The notes under the pieces: model-generated
Told to the model about the DNA's origin: nothing
Seen by the model: the letters and a program-made list of their open reading frames with translations, nothing else
The model's database searches: none
Assembly: GCA_964454025.1 (NCBI GenBank)
Contig: CAYVRP010000005.1
Location: 69,313-133,312 of the forward strand
Reading direction: 5' to 3'
DNA: 64,000 nt
Origin: JAFGBI01 sp964454025
GTDB taxonomy: Bacteria; Myxococcota_A; Polyangia; Polyangiales; Polyangiaceae
Position numbers and translations under genes: made by a program
Shown: positions 54,439 through 63,079 of the stretch, in pieces
Numbering within the stretch: the first letter of the stretch is position 1
How the letters are laid out: each line of letters opens with the position of its first letter

Positions 54439-56076
54439 GTGAAGGGTCGCGTCGCACCCTCGAGCGCCCCCGGTGGGGTTCTCCGGGCCTGCCTGCTCCT
54501 CGGACTGGCGAGCGCGGGCTGCGCGCGCTCGCAGGACGTGGCCGCGACCCGGCTCGCGGCGACGGCCAGCGCCGAGAGCCGCCCCACCGGCAGCGCGTCG
54601 GCCTCGCTGCCGCCACCCCCGCCGGCGCCCGCCGTGCACCTGGACGGGACCTCCACCGCGCTCGCCGCGACGCTCCCGGGCTCGCCCCGGATCTGGGCCC
54701 GCGCGATGCGCGCGCCCATCCGAGAGCGGCCGGTGAAGGGCGCGCCCCGGCTCGGCTATCTTCGCCTCGGCGGGTCCGCGCCGCTCCGCGCGGCGGCGCC
54801 GCAGGGGGCCGACGGGTGTCCCGGAGGCTGGTACGCCATCGAGCCGCGGGGCTCCGTCTGCGTGGGTCAGCGGGCGACGCTCGACGCGAACGATCCAGCC
54901 GTGCGAGCGGCGGCGGAGCACCCGCCGGATCCCACCCGGAAGCTGCCCTACCTGTACGGCACGGTGCGCCGGCCCGGCCCCATCTACCAACGGCTCCCCA
55001 CCGCGGAGCAGCTCGCCGCGGCGGAGCCCGACATCGCCGAGCGCATGGAGCGGTGGCTCTCGACCACCGGCGAAGAGGGGGCGAGCTACGCGCAGCACGT
55101 CTGGCTCGGCGCGCCGGGCGTGCCGCCCGATCCGCGGCGGGCCTGGGAGCTGCGCAGCAGCGACCCGCTACCAGAGCTCGTTCGGGCGGGGAAGAACCTG
55201 CCCAATCCATACCGCGCGGCGCGCGGGGACGCCCTCGTCGTGGACCGGATGAAGCCGCGCGCCGGCTACTCCTTCCTCCAGACCTTCCTCTTCGAGGGGC
55301 GCCGCTACGGCGTCACGACCGATCTGCGGTTGATGCCCACCGATCGACTGCGCCCGATCCAGGGCTCCGATCACCACGGCGTGCGGATCGGACCCGACGG
55401 TGACATCGATTTCCCCTTCGCCCTCATCCGTCGCCAGGACGCGCGCTACTGGGTGTACGAGCGGGGACGTGACCGCCTCGTCGACGGCGGCCCGGCCCCG
55501 TACTTCACGGCGGTCAAGCTCACCGGGAAGAAGCAGGTGTTCCGGGGCAAGCTGCACTACCAGACCGCGGATGGCCGGTACGTGAGCGACCGGGACGCCG
55601 CGCAGGTGGAGCCCGCCCGGCGGATGCCCGCCTGGGGGAAGAACGGCGAGCGGTGGATCGACGTCAACCTGACGCAGCAGCGGCTGGTGCTCTACGAGGG
55701 CACGCGCCCCGTCTTCGCGACCCTGATCTCGAGCGGAGAGGCCGGGCTCGAGGACGCCGCGCACAGCACCGCCACCAAGCGCGGCATCTTCCGCATCCAC
55801 ACCAAGCACGTCTCCACCACCATGGACTCGTCGGAGGTCGGCGAGGAGTTCGAGCTCCGAGACGTCCCTTACGTGCAGTACTTCGATCAGGAGGGGTACG
55901 CGCTGCACGGGGCGTACTGGCACGACCGCTTCGGGATCCCCAAGAGCCACGGCTGCATCAACCTCACCCCCGAGGACGCTCGCCGCGTGTTCTACTTCAC
56001 GGAGCCCGCGCTGCCGCTCGGCTGGCACGGCGTGCTGCTGCCGCTCAAGGGCACGGTGATCTTCATCCACGCCTGA
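54439..56076 (+). CDS. L,D-transpeptidase (YkuD domain) lipoprotein
   Basis: This protein of about 545 residues starts at GTG, with a signal GGVLRACLLLGLASAGC, a probable lipoprotein site. A Ser/Pro/Ala linker and a long domain (residues about 70-390) with an SH3-like APRLGYLRLGGSAPLR piece follow. The YkuD catalytic domain covers about 400-535, with ERWIDVNLTQQRLVLYEGTRPVF and an active site of LHGAYWHDRFG plus SHGCINLTPEDA, with nucleophile Cys506. It cross-links peptidoglycan 3-3 or attaches proteins to it in the periplasm. The large N-terminal part is longer than in typical enzymes of 300 residues and is unrecognised beyond the SH3-like piece. The gene lies 104 bp after the transporter. 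Confidence 0.9.
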   Translation: MKGRVAPSSAPGGVLRACLLLGLASAGCARSQDVAATRLAATASAESRPTGSASASLPPPPPAPAVHLDGTSTALAATLPGSPRIWARAMRAPIRERPVKGAPRLGYLRLGGSAPLRAAAPQGADGCPGGWYAIEPRGSVCVGQRATLDANDPAVRAAAEHPPDPTRKLPYLYGTVRRPGPIYQRLPTAEQLAAAEPDIAERMERWLSTTGEEGASYAQHVWLGAPGVPPDPRRAWELRSSDPLPELVRAGKNLPNPYRAARGDALVVDRMKPRAGYSFLQTFLFEGRRYGVTTDLRLMPTDRLRPIQGSDHHGVRIGPDGDIDFPFALIRRQDARYWVYERGRDRLVDGGPAPYFTAVKLTGKKQVFRGKLHYQTADGRYVSDRDAAQVEPARRMPAWGKNGERWIDVNLTQQRLVLYEGTRPVFATLISSGEAGLEDAAHSTATKRGIFRIHTKHVSTTMDSSEVGEEFELRDVPYVQYFDQEGYALHGAYWHDRFGIPKSHGCINLTPEDARRVFYFTEPALPLGWHGVLLPLKGTVIFIHA

Positions 56077-56182
56077 ACGAGGTCGCCGGGGCGAAGCCTT
56101 GTCACTGGCTGCCCCGGGCGGAAAGTTTCGACAGGAACGGCGCTGCTTGCGCTCCGCCCCGGGCGGACGGTTATTAGCGGCA

Positions 56183-58108
56183 ATGAGCGACGACCAGGAT
56201 CAGCGGGATCGCTTCAAGTCCTCTCCGCCACCCGCGGACCTCGATCATGAGTGGGACCCGAGCTCCTCACGGTCCGACGCGGAGGAGGCAGCGGAACCCA
56301 TGCTGCCGCCGCGGGCGGCGGCGGAGCAGACTGCAGGGGGGCAGCGCGCCCCATCGAGTCCTGCTCCGTCCGCGCCGGCGGGGAATGGGGCCGCGGAGCG
56401 CGATTCGACGTCGGGGCGACCCGCGGCGGTCGCCTCCAGCGGGGGCGCGCCCCGCCCAGCAAGCTCGCCGTCGACCCCGTCAGCGGGACGCGCCCCCTCC
56501 GCGCCCCCGGCCCGGCCGTCCTGGGTGCCTGCGGTGAATCGTCCGGCGTCGATCCCGCCCGGTCGCACCCCTGCCGCGACGCCCGCATTGGAGAAGCCGA
56601 TCGCTGCCACCACCGCCCGCGCGCCTCGCGCGGAAGCGACGGCCCCGACCGCGCCGCCGGGCACGGCGCCCGTGCCCGGCCCGGTGGCAGGGACGCAGCC
56701 TGTGTCCAGACCGGCCCCGGCGGCGGCCCCGCGACCCTCGAATGGGGATCGGATCTCCACTCGTCCCGGTTCCAACGATCGTCCCTCGCGGCCCCCGCTC
56801 GCGGCTGCGGCTCGGCCCCTGGAGGCCGGTGCCAGCGCCCTCGAGGCGGGGGTCACGACCGGCGCGCCGGTGGCCTCTCGGACCGCGGGGACGACCGAAA
56901 GGGACCTGGACGGGAGCGCCGAAGCGGGCAGGCTGAAGCCCACGCCGACCTTGTCCGTGGGGACGGCGGTGCCAGAGCGGGCCGCGAGCGACATCGCGGG
57001 CGCGAGCCAGGGCAAGCTCACGCCCGCGCCCACCTTGCCGGTCGGAAGCACGGAGCTGGAAGGCGCGACCCCCGGGGGCAGGGAAGCGGCGCTCTCTTCG
57101 GCTCCCAGTGCCGAACCGGGAGGGGCGGCTATGGTTGCGGGCGGACAGGATCGAGCCGCGCCCGAGGTGGAGGGGAGGGCCGTCGAGGAGGTGCGCGCGG
57201 CCACGCCGGAAACGACCGCCGCGGTGACGGTCCCCGAGGTGCCTGTCGAGCGGGAGGCCGAGGCAGCGCCGGCCCTGGTCGAAGACGCGACGCAGGACGC
57301 GGCGGCCGCACCAGCACCGCCGCCGGCGCGCGTGGAGGTCGAGAGCGGCCAGCCGAGGGTCGAAGTGGCGCCGGTAGTGGCGGCTGCGAGGGAGGCGAGC
57401 GTCGTCGCGTCGCCGCCCGTGGAGCCGGTGCCGCCGACGATCAGCCGCGATCCGGAAGATCGGAGCGCGGCGGTGCAAGACGGATCGCTGGCGCCGAGCT
57501 CGGGGCCGCCCGGAGCGGCCGCCGCACCGGCGCGGTCGCGCTGGCTCGTCGTGGCTGCCGCCGGAGGCGCCGCGCTCGCCGTCGCGGCGGGGGTCTGGCT
57601 CACCCTGGGTCGCGCCCCCCTGCCGTCCCCGGCAGCCGCTCCCGACGCTGTCGCGGTGGCCGAGCCCGGCGCGGTAGAGCGTGCAGTGGCCGCAACCCAG
57701 TCCGCGACGGCGGCCTCCCCCGCGGCGAGCGCGCCGGTCGAACCCGAACCCGCCGCGAGCGCCTCCAGCGGCGTCCCGGCGGCCGCGGGGCAAGAGCCCG
57801 TGCGCGTGCGGATCCTGATCAGCCCGCCGACAGGGCGCGTGATCGAGAAGGGCAAGCGAGTCGGGTACTCCGGCGTCGAGGTCGAGGTGATGCCCGGTAA
57901 GCGGCGCATCTTCGAGATCCAGCACGACGGGTACACGCCCCGGCGCCTCGTGGTCGACGGCTCGGAGCCCGAGATCCGGATCGGGCTCCGGCCCGCGTCG
58001 GACCCGCCAGCCCCGGCGGTGCCGGCGGACACGGCGGGCGCCGCGCCTACCGCGACGGCGAGCCCACCGCGCATGCCGGCGGCGCCGACGCCTTCGGGCC
58101 TGCCCTAG
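56183..58108 (+). CDS. Membrane protein with long disordered N-terminus and C-terminal PEGA domain
   Basis: This is a 641-residue protein. Residues 1-450 are Pro/Ala/Ser/Thr-rich and disordered, with two near repeats (LKPTPTLSVG and LTPAPTLPVG). One membrane segment lies at about 454-472 (WLVVAAAGGAALAVAAGVWLTLG). A second linker and a PEGA domain (about 535-625: VRVRILISPPTGRVIEKGKRVGYSGVEVEVMPGKRRIFEIQHDGYTPRR, in part) follow. PEGA domains are envelope beta-sandwich modules often found beside or within Hanks kinases in this phylum. It lies upstream of the kinase-CNB gene by 193 bp, so it may be its membrane partner, but nothing proves it. Starts at ATG after a TTATTAG AT-rich spot. Ends in TAG. 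Confidence 0.8.
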   Translation: MSDDQDQRDRFKSSPPPADLDHEWDPSSSRSDAEEAAEPMLPPRAAAEQTAGGQRAPSSPAPSAPAGNGAAERDSTSGRPAAVASSGGAPRPASSPSTPSAGRAPSAPPARPSWVPAVNRPASIPPGRTPAATPALEKPIAATTARAPRAEATAPTAPPGTAPVPGPVAGTQPVSRPAPAAAPRPSNGDRISTRPGSNDRPSRPPLAAAARPLEAGASALEAGVTTGAPVASRTAGTTERDLDGSAEAGRLKPTPTLSVGTAVPERAASDIAGASQGKLTPAPTLPVGSTELEGATPGGREAALSSAPSAEPGGAAMVAGGQDRAAPEVEGRAVEEVRAATPETTAAVTVPEVPVEREAEAAPALVEDATQDAAAAPAPPPARVEVESGQPRVEVAPVVAAAREASVVASPPVEPVPPTISRDPEDRSAAVQDGSLAPSSGPPGAAAAPARSRWLVVAAAGGAALAVAAGVWLTLGRAPLPSPAAAPDAVAVAEPGAVERAVAATQSATAASPAASAPVEPEPAASASSGVPAAAGQEPVRVRILISPPTGRVIEKGKRVGYSGVEVEVMPGKRRIFEIQHDGYTPRRLVVDGSEPEIRIGLRPASDPPAPAVPADTAGAAPTATASPPRMPAAPTPSGLP

Positions 58109-58301
58109 CCGCGCGGGCGGGTCGGCGCCGCACGCGGAGCGAGAGCGCCCCACCACGGACGAACGATGGGCTGCCGGGTCGAGATCGGCCCGCGCGGCCG
58201 GCCCCGCCGGGGGCATTTCTCGCGCTCAGGGCGCGAAAGAGGGTTCTCTTGTTGAGGAGCGCCCCCCCTTCGTTCAAGGATCCGGTTTCGAGGAGCCGGA
58301 G

Positions 58302-59618
58302 ATGCCGAAACCGCGTGAAGAGCCGCCGCCCGTCCTCGTCATCGAGAGCGTGCCGGTCGCCGGGGAGCAGCCCATCGACCCCAAGAAGATGCGGGATCAA
58401 GGGATCCCGGCGCCTCCGCACCTCGTCGTCTATCCGGAGCTCGGCGCCGGCGCGATGGGGCACGTGCATCCGGCCACGGACCGCAACCTCCTCCGCCACG
58501 TGGCGCTCAAGCGCTTGGACCAGGATCTGGTGGGGGAGCCGATGTACCGCGGCGGGTTCATCGCCGAGGCCCAGATGACCGGGCAGCTCGAGCACCCGAA
58601 CATCGTTCCCGTCCACGAGCTGGGTTTCAGCGACACGGGCGTGCCCTACTTCACGATGAAGCTCGTGCAGGGGAAGAACTTCGACCGTTGGCTGCGGGCC
58701 CACCCGGTGGGGACCCCGGACCGCCTGTCCGGGGGGCTCGAGATCCTGCTCAAGGTCTGCGACGCGGTGGCCTACGCCCACCACCGGGGCGTGATCCATC
58801 GGGATCTGAAGCCCGAGAACATCATGGTCGCGGAGTTCGGGCAGGTGTACGTGATGGACTGGGGGTTGGCACGGCTCACCAAGACCCGCCCCGCGTCCGG
58901 CGCGCGCTCGCAGATGGAGGCGCCGGGGGCCGTGGGCACGCCCGGGTACCTGTCCCCCGAGCAGGCGCGCGGCAACCCAGCGGAGATGGATGAGCGGTCG
59001 GACGTCTTCGGGATCGGGGCGATACTCTACGAGATCGTCAGCGGGCGGCTGCCCTACGGCCCGGACGTCCGGCGACACCTCGCCCTCGCGGAGGAGGGGC
59101 GGGTCTTCCCCATCGCCACCACGGGGGTGGAGCTCGGGGTGGCGCGGGGGATCGGCGCCATCGCCGATCGCGCGACCGCGCCCAACCCGGCGGACCGGTA
59201 CCAGTCCGTGCTCGAGCTGCAGCGCGACATCCGGCAGTTCCTCCACGGCGGCCTCCACCTGCCGCAGGCGACCTTCGAGCCCGGCACCCTGATCCTGAAC
59301 GAGGGCGACGTGGGCGACGCAGCGTTCATCATCGTGCAGGGCCATTGCCGGGTCTTCCGCACGGTGGCGGGCCGCGAGGAGACGCTCTGCACCCTGGGGC
59401 CGGGCGACGTGTTCGGCGAGATGGCCCTCATCTTGGACGAGCCCCGGGCGGCCAGCGTGTGCGCGACCGATCGCGTCCACGTGCTCGTCCTCGACCAGCA
59501 GACCCTCAACGAGGGGCTGGGCATGGACGGGTGGACCGGCGCGCTCGTCCGTGCCATCACCCAGCGCTACCACGATCTCGAGCAGCGGGTTCGGCGCGCG
59601 GGCCTCTCGCGGACGTGA
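58302..59618 (+). CDS. Hanks-type Ser/Thr kinase fused to cyclic-nucleotide-binding domain (DWG variant)
   Basis: This 438-residue protein starts at ATG with GAGGAGCCGGAG upstream. The kinase domain covers about 41-310: glycine loop LGAGAMGHVHP, K70, HRDLKPEN at 166-173, and DWG at 186-188 instead of DFG (VMDWGLARL), then GTPGYLSPEQARG. The C-terminal CNB domain covers about 325-420, with FEPGTLILNEGDVGDAAFIIVQG and a complete phosphate-binding cassette FGEMALILDEPRAASV (Glu and Arg present). Cyclic AMP or GMP binding is therefore expected, in contrast to the diguanylate cyclase at 22108. The DWG variant occurs in some bacterial kinase groups and does not by itself imply inactivity. No membrane segment. 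It is convergent with the lipoprotein at 59676, with 57 bp between. Confidence 0.93.
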   Translation: MPKPREEPPPVLVIESVPVAGEQPIDPKKMRDQGIPAPPHLVVYPELGAGAMGHVHPATDRNLLRHVALKRLDQDLVGEPMYRGGFIAEAQMTGQLEHPNIVPVHELGFSDTGVPYFTMKLVQGKNFDRWLRAHPVGTPDRLSGGLEILLKVCDAVAYAHHRGVIHRDLKPENIMVAEFGQVYVMDWGLARLTKTRPASGARSQMEAPGAVGTPGYLSPEQARGNPAEMDERSDVFGIGAILYEIVSGRLPYGPDVRRHLALAEEGRVFPIATTGVELGVARGIGAIADRATAPNPADRYQSVLELQRDIRQFLHGGLHLPQATFEPGTLILNEGDVGDAAFIIVQGHCRVFRTVAGREETLCTLGPGDVFGEMALILDEPRAASVCATDRVHVLVLDQQTLNEGLGMDGWTGALVRAITQRYHDLEQRVRRAGLSRT

Positions 59619-59675
59619 TCCGTCCTGGCGCCGGCGCCCGGGGGCCGCCGGGCTCGGGGGCAGGGAGCCGTCGCG

Positions 59676-60410
59676 TCAGCGTCGCGAGCCGGCCGTGCCC
59701 GCCGCGGCGCCGCCGGCGCCCGCGGTGGTGGCGGCCTCGCCGCCGGCCTCGCGCGACGCCCCGCTCGCGCCGGCGGCGGGCGCCGGCGCCCCGCTCGCGC
59801 CGGCCGCGGCGCCGCCGGTCCCATCCGGTGGTGCGCCGGCGGCGCCGCCTTCTCCGGAGCTCGTGCAAGAGCCCGGGCGGGACAGGGCCACGGTGAAGGA
59901 CGTCTCGACTCGATCTCCCGCCGCCGTGCGCACGGGAAAGCCGTCGTCGTTCAACAGGGTCACGGTGATGGTGACGGTCGCGCGGTCGACGCCTGCCCCT
60001 CCGGCGCCGCCCTCGCCGCCGAAGATCTGCGCCAGCGGAACGGGGATGGCCGCGGTCGCGGCGAGGACCTCGACGGGCGCCTCCCCCAGATCGGCCTCCA
60101 CGACCGTGCGGAGGAAGCCGCAGGCGGCGACGCTCCCGCACGTGCCCGGGGGCCGCAGCAGCCATTCCCCGACCGAGGTGGTGCCGGCGTTCGCGAGCGC
60201 GACGATCAGCGTGCCGTCGGCGTCGGCGCCGATCTCGACGCAGGGAGCATCGATCTCGGCCGCGTCGCCGCCCGCGGGGCGGAGCTCGACCACCGACAGC
60301 TCGGGAGGCGCCGGGGGCGGCAGGGGCTCGTCGTCCTTACGGCGGCAGCCGCCGATCAGCAGCGCGACGGCGGCGGCGGTGAAGAGGGCGGGGCTCTGAG
60401 GGCGTCTCAT
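59676..60410 (-). CDS. Lipoprotein of unknown function with Ala/Gly-rich tail
   Basis: This 244-residue protein has signal MRRPQSPALFTAAAVALLIGGC with lipobox IGGC. A single beta-rich domain (about 38-185: VVELRPAGGDAAEIDAPCVEIGADADGTLIVALANAGTTSVGEWLLRPPG, in part; RATVTITVTLLNDDGFPV) resembles a secreted CARDB/FN3-like fold. A disordered tail of Gly/Ala/Pro (GGAAGAPPDGTGG repeats) follows. The ATG overlaps the stop of the chemoreceptor gene (ATGA), so translation is coupled and it may serve as an outer partner of that receptor. Most other frames across this sequence are Arg/Pro-rich shadows. Confidence 0.8.
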   Translation of the reverse strand: MRRPQSPALFTAAAVALLIGGCRRKDDEPLPPPAPPELSVVELRPAGGDAAEIDAPCVEIGADADGTLIVALANAGTTSVGEWLLRPPGTCGSVAACGFLRTVVEADLGEAPVEVLAATAAIPVPLAQIFGGEGGAGGAGVDRATVTITVTLLNDDGFPVRTAAGDRVETSFTVALSRPGSCTSSGEGGAAGAPPDGTGGAAAGASGAPAPAAGASGASREAGGEAATTAGAGGAAAGTAGSRR

Positions 60411-62368
60411 GGGTGGTGCTCGGGCAACGCCCGGAGCTCCTCGGCGTCCAGGGCGACTCGCTCGGGGTCGATCTTGAACCCGCCGACGCTGTCGGCGAGC
60501 CCCTCGGCCAGCGTCAGCAGCTGCTCGCCTTGCGCCACGGCCTGCTCGCTCGATGCCACCACGGAGGTGGCGATGCGCTGGACGACGTCCATGTTGCGGG
60601 CGATCTCGTCGGACGCGACCGCCTGCTCCTGCACCGCCGCGGCGGTGTCGTTGATGACGTTCACCAGGGACTGCAGGTCGGCCAGCGTCGCCTCGACCAG
60701 GCCGGTGCCCTCCTCCACCTCCCGGGTCCCCTCCTGCATCACGCGCACGGCCTCCCCGGTCTGGTCGCGAATGGTCGCGATCAGGTCCTCGATGTCCCTC
60801 GCGCTCTGGCCGGTGCGCTTCGCCAGGGAGCTGACCTCGTCGGCCACCACGGCGAACCCGCGGCCATGCTCGCCGGCGTGGGCCGCCTCGATCGCGGCGT
60901 TGAGGGCCAACATGCTGGTCTGCTCGCTGATCTGGCGGATGACCTCGACGATGTTGCCGATCCGCTTGCCGCTCTCGCCGAGGGCGGCGATCCGACCCGC
61001 GGCGTCCTCCACGGCGCGGCGGATCTCCTGCAGGCGCCGGATGGCTCGCGACACCGCCTCGCCGCTCTGGCGCGCGGTGCGCGTGGCCTCGGCGGCGTTC
61101 TCCGCCACTTGCTGGATGGAGCTCGAGAGCTCGGTCACGGCGGCGGTCGAGCCGGAGATCTTCTGGGCCTGCTCCTTGGCGCCGTTCAGCATCAGCTTGC
61201 TGACCGCGGAGATCTCGCCGCTCGAGGCGTTGACCTGGAAGGCGCTCCGCTGCACGCCCGCGGCGAGGGTGTGGATCTTGGCGAAGACCCGGTTCAGGTT
61301 CTGCGCGAGCTAGCCGAGCTCGTCCCGGGTCTCGACCGGGAGCCGACGGGTGAGGTCGCCCTGGCCCCGAGCGAGCGCCTCGGTGGCGACGATGTAGCGG
61401 CGGAGCGGCCGGGTGATCCCGATCGCGAGCAGCCAGCCGATGACGAGCGCCAGCAGGAGCGCCGCCGCGAAGAAGCCGGCGAGCTGGCGGTAGTCGTTCC
61501 AGGCCTGGCTCGCCTCCGCGCGCTCGGTCACGAGCAGCAGGGTGCCGATCTCGCCCAGGTTGCGGCGCTCGTAGCCGACGAGCGGCTCGGCCCAGAAGTC
61601 GTAGTCGCGCCCTCCGATCCGCAGGATCGGGACCGTGGAGCTCCCGTCGCGGGCGGTGAGCGGCGCCCCCCACGCGCGGAGCAGATCCTGCGTCTCCGCC
61701 TTGTCGAGCGAGCTTGCGTGGATCTGACCCTCCCCGAACAGGGAGAGCCGGTGCTGCTGGGGGACGTGCTCGTGGGAGTCCTTGGCGATGTCCCAGAAGA
61801 GGTTCTCGAGCGGCTCGGCGATGAGGACCGTCCCGACGATCCGTCCGGCCGTGTCCCGCACCGGGGCCCCGCTCACCAGGTACGGCTTGCGGGCGATGAC
61901 GCCGACGTTGCTCGCCAGGGCGCCGCTCCGTACGAGATCCTTGTACATCCGGTAATCGCGCCACTGCTCGGCGGACAGGCCCTTGAAGTTGCCGACCTCG
62001 AAGGTGTTGCCGGCGGCGTCCGCCAGGATGACCCGCTCGGGGGCCAGGGCTCCCTCGAGGGGTCGGGCGAGGCGTTGGGCCTCGGCGTGCACCCGCGCGG
62101 GGTCGTTCGCCTCGAACGCCGCCACCAGCCCCGGATCGGAGGCGAAGAGCTGCGCGGCGGTCGTGGCGCCGTCGTCCCCGGCCTCGATGCGGGCCTTGTA
62201 GCGCTGGAAGGGCAGCTCGAGGTAGCGCCCCCGTTGCTTGGCCGCGGAGACGGCGTCGAAGGCCGCCCAGGCGCCGAGCAACAGGACCACCGAAGAAACC
62301 ACGACGATGGTGCCGACGATCTTGCCGCGGACGCTGAAGTTGCCAAGGATCCTCGCCAGCCAGCCCAT
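60407..62368 (-). pseudogene. Methyl-accepting chemotaxis protein with one in-frame TAG
   Basis: One phase runs 654 codons from ATG 62368 to TGA 60407, interrupted only by TAG at codon 353 (61310-61312). The N-terminal part has TM1 (about 17-39), a periplasmic sensor of dCache type (ARPLEGALAPERVILADAAGNTFEVG; GTVLIAEPLENLF), TM2 (about 300-325) and the beginning of HAMP (RPLRRYIVATEALARGQGDLTRRLPVETRDELG). The rest, after TAG, is LAQNLNRVF (end of HAMP) and a full signalling domain with hairpin tip EQTSMLALNAAIEAAHAGEHGRGFAVVADEVSSLA. Tyr is a common residue at the interrupted HAMP position (DELGYLA). A GTG at 61255 could restart the soluble half separately. It is coupled to the lipoprotein downstream. 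Either readthrough, split expression or a fresh nonsense mutation. Confidence 0.8.
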
Positions 62369-62505
62369 GACCTCTCCCCGGACCGAGTCGGCCGGACCCT
62401 AACACGGGACGGGGCGATCGCCAGGACCTCGCGGACGCGCCGACGGGATCGAGCCGAGGAGCGGACCGAGCCTGACGCTGTCGCTCCATCACGGTACGGC
62501 AGGGC

Positions 62506-63075
62506 TCAGCGCCCCGGCGACGGCCGGCTCCCCCCGGCACAGCTGCGAGCGTGAAACGTTCCCTTGATGCTGCTGGCGGGCGCGCTCGCCGTGCCCGGGA
62601 ACGCGAACCCGAGCACGCCGGACACGGTCCCGTGCGGCGGAGGCTCGACGCGCTGGAGCTCTATACCGCCGCCGGGCGGGGGCTGGAAGCTCCGCTGACC
62701 GACGAGCACCTTGGGCACCGCCATGCGCGGCGCGGGCTCGTCGCTGTCCGTGCTGGCAGGTGGCTCCAACCAGGCGTACACCCCGGGGCCGATGGGCTGG
62801 TCCTGGGGGCTCGTCACCGTCACCGTCAGCAGCAGGTCGTCCTCCCCCGGTGGCACGTAGCCGTCGCAGCTCGCGGCACCGCTGGCGAGGACGATCCGGA
62901 GCTCGTTCCGGACGCCCGGGACGATCAGGTGCTCCGCCCAGGCCGACGCCGGCACGAGCTTCCGGACGCGTCCGCCCTCCTCCCCGAGCGCGAGCTCGAC
63001 GGCGGGGGCCGGATCGCGTCCGCAGGCGGCGAGCCCCGCGAGGGCGAGGACGGCGCACCACCATCGCGCGCTCAC
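62506..63075 (-). CDS. Small lipoprotein of unknown function
   Basis: This 189-residue protein has signal MSARWWCAVLALAGLAACG with lipobox LAAC. The mature part is one beta-rich domain (NELRIVLASGAASCDGYVPPGEDDLLLTVTVTSPQDQPIGPGVYAWLE, in part) with two further Cys (C70, C179 approximately) that may pair. No family recognised. It lies 4 bp after the end of the kinase gene on the same strand, so the two are co-transcribed, and it could be an outer-envelope partner of that kinase. The 137 bp between it and the chemoreceptor hold nothing. Confidence 0.75.
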   Translation of the reverse strand: MSARWWCAVLALAGLAACGRDPAPAVELALGEEGGRVRKLVPASAWAEHLIVPGVRNELRIVLASGAASCDGYVPPGEDDLLLTVTVTSPQDQPIGPGVYAWLEPPASTDSDEPAPRMAVPKVLVGQRSFQPPPGGGIELQRVEPPPHGTVSGVLGFAFPGTASAPASSIKGTFHARSCAGGSRPSPGR

Positions 63076-63079
63076 GCCA

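Noticed and set aside
59676..62540. A single 954-codon protein ending in the lipoprotein frame.
   Set aside because: Only its last 244 codons from ATG 60410, with a lipoprotein signal, make sense; upstream it is antisense-like shadow of the chemoreceptor in another frame.
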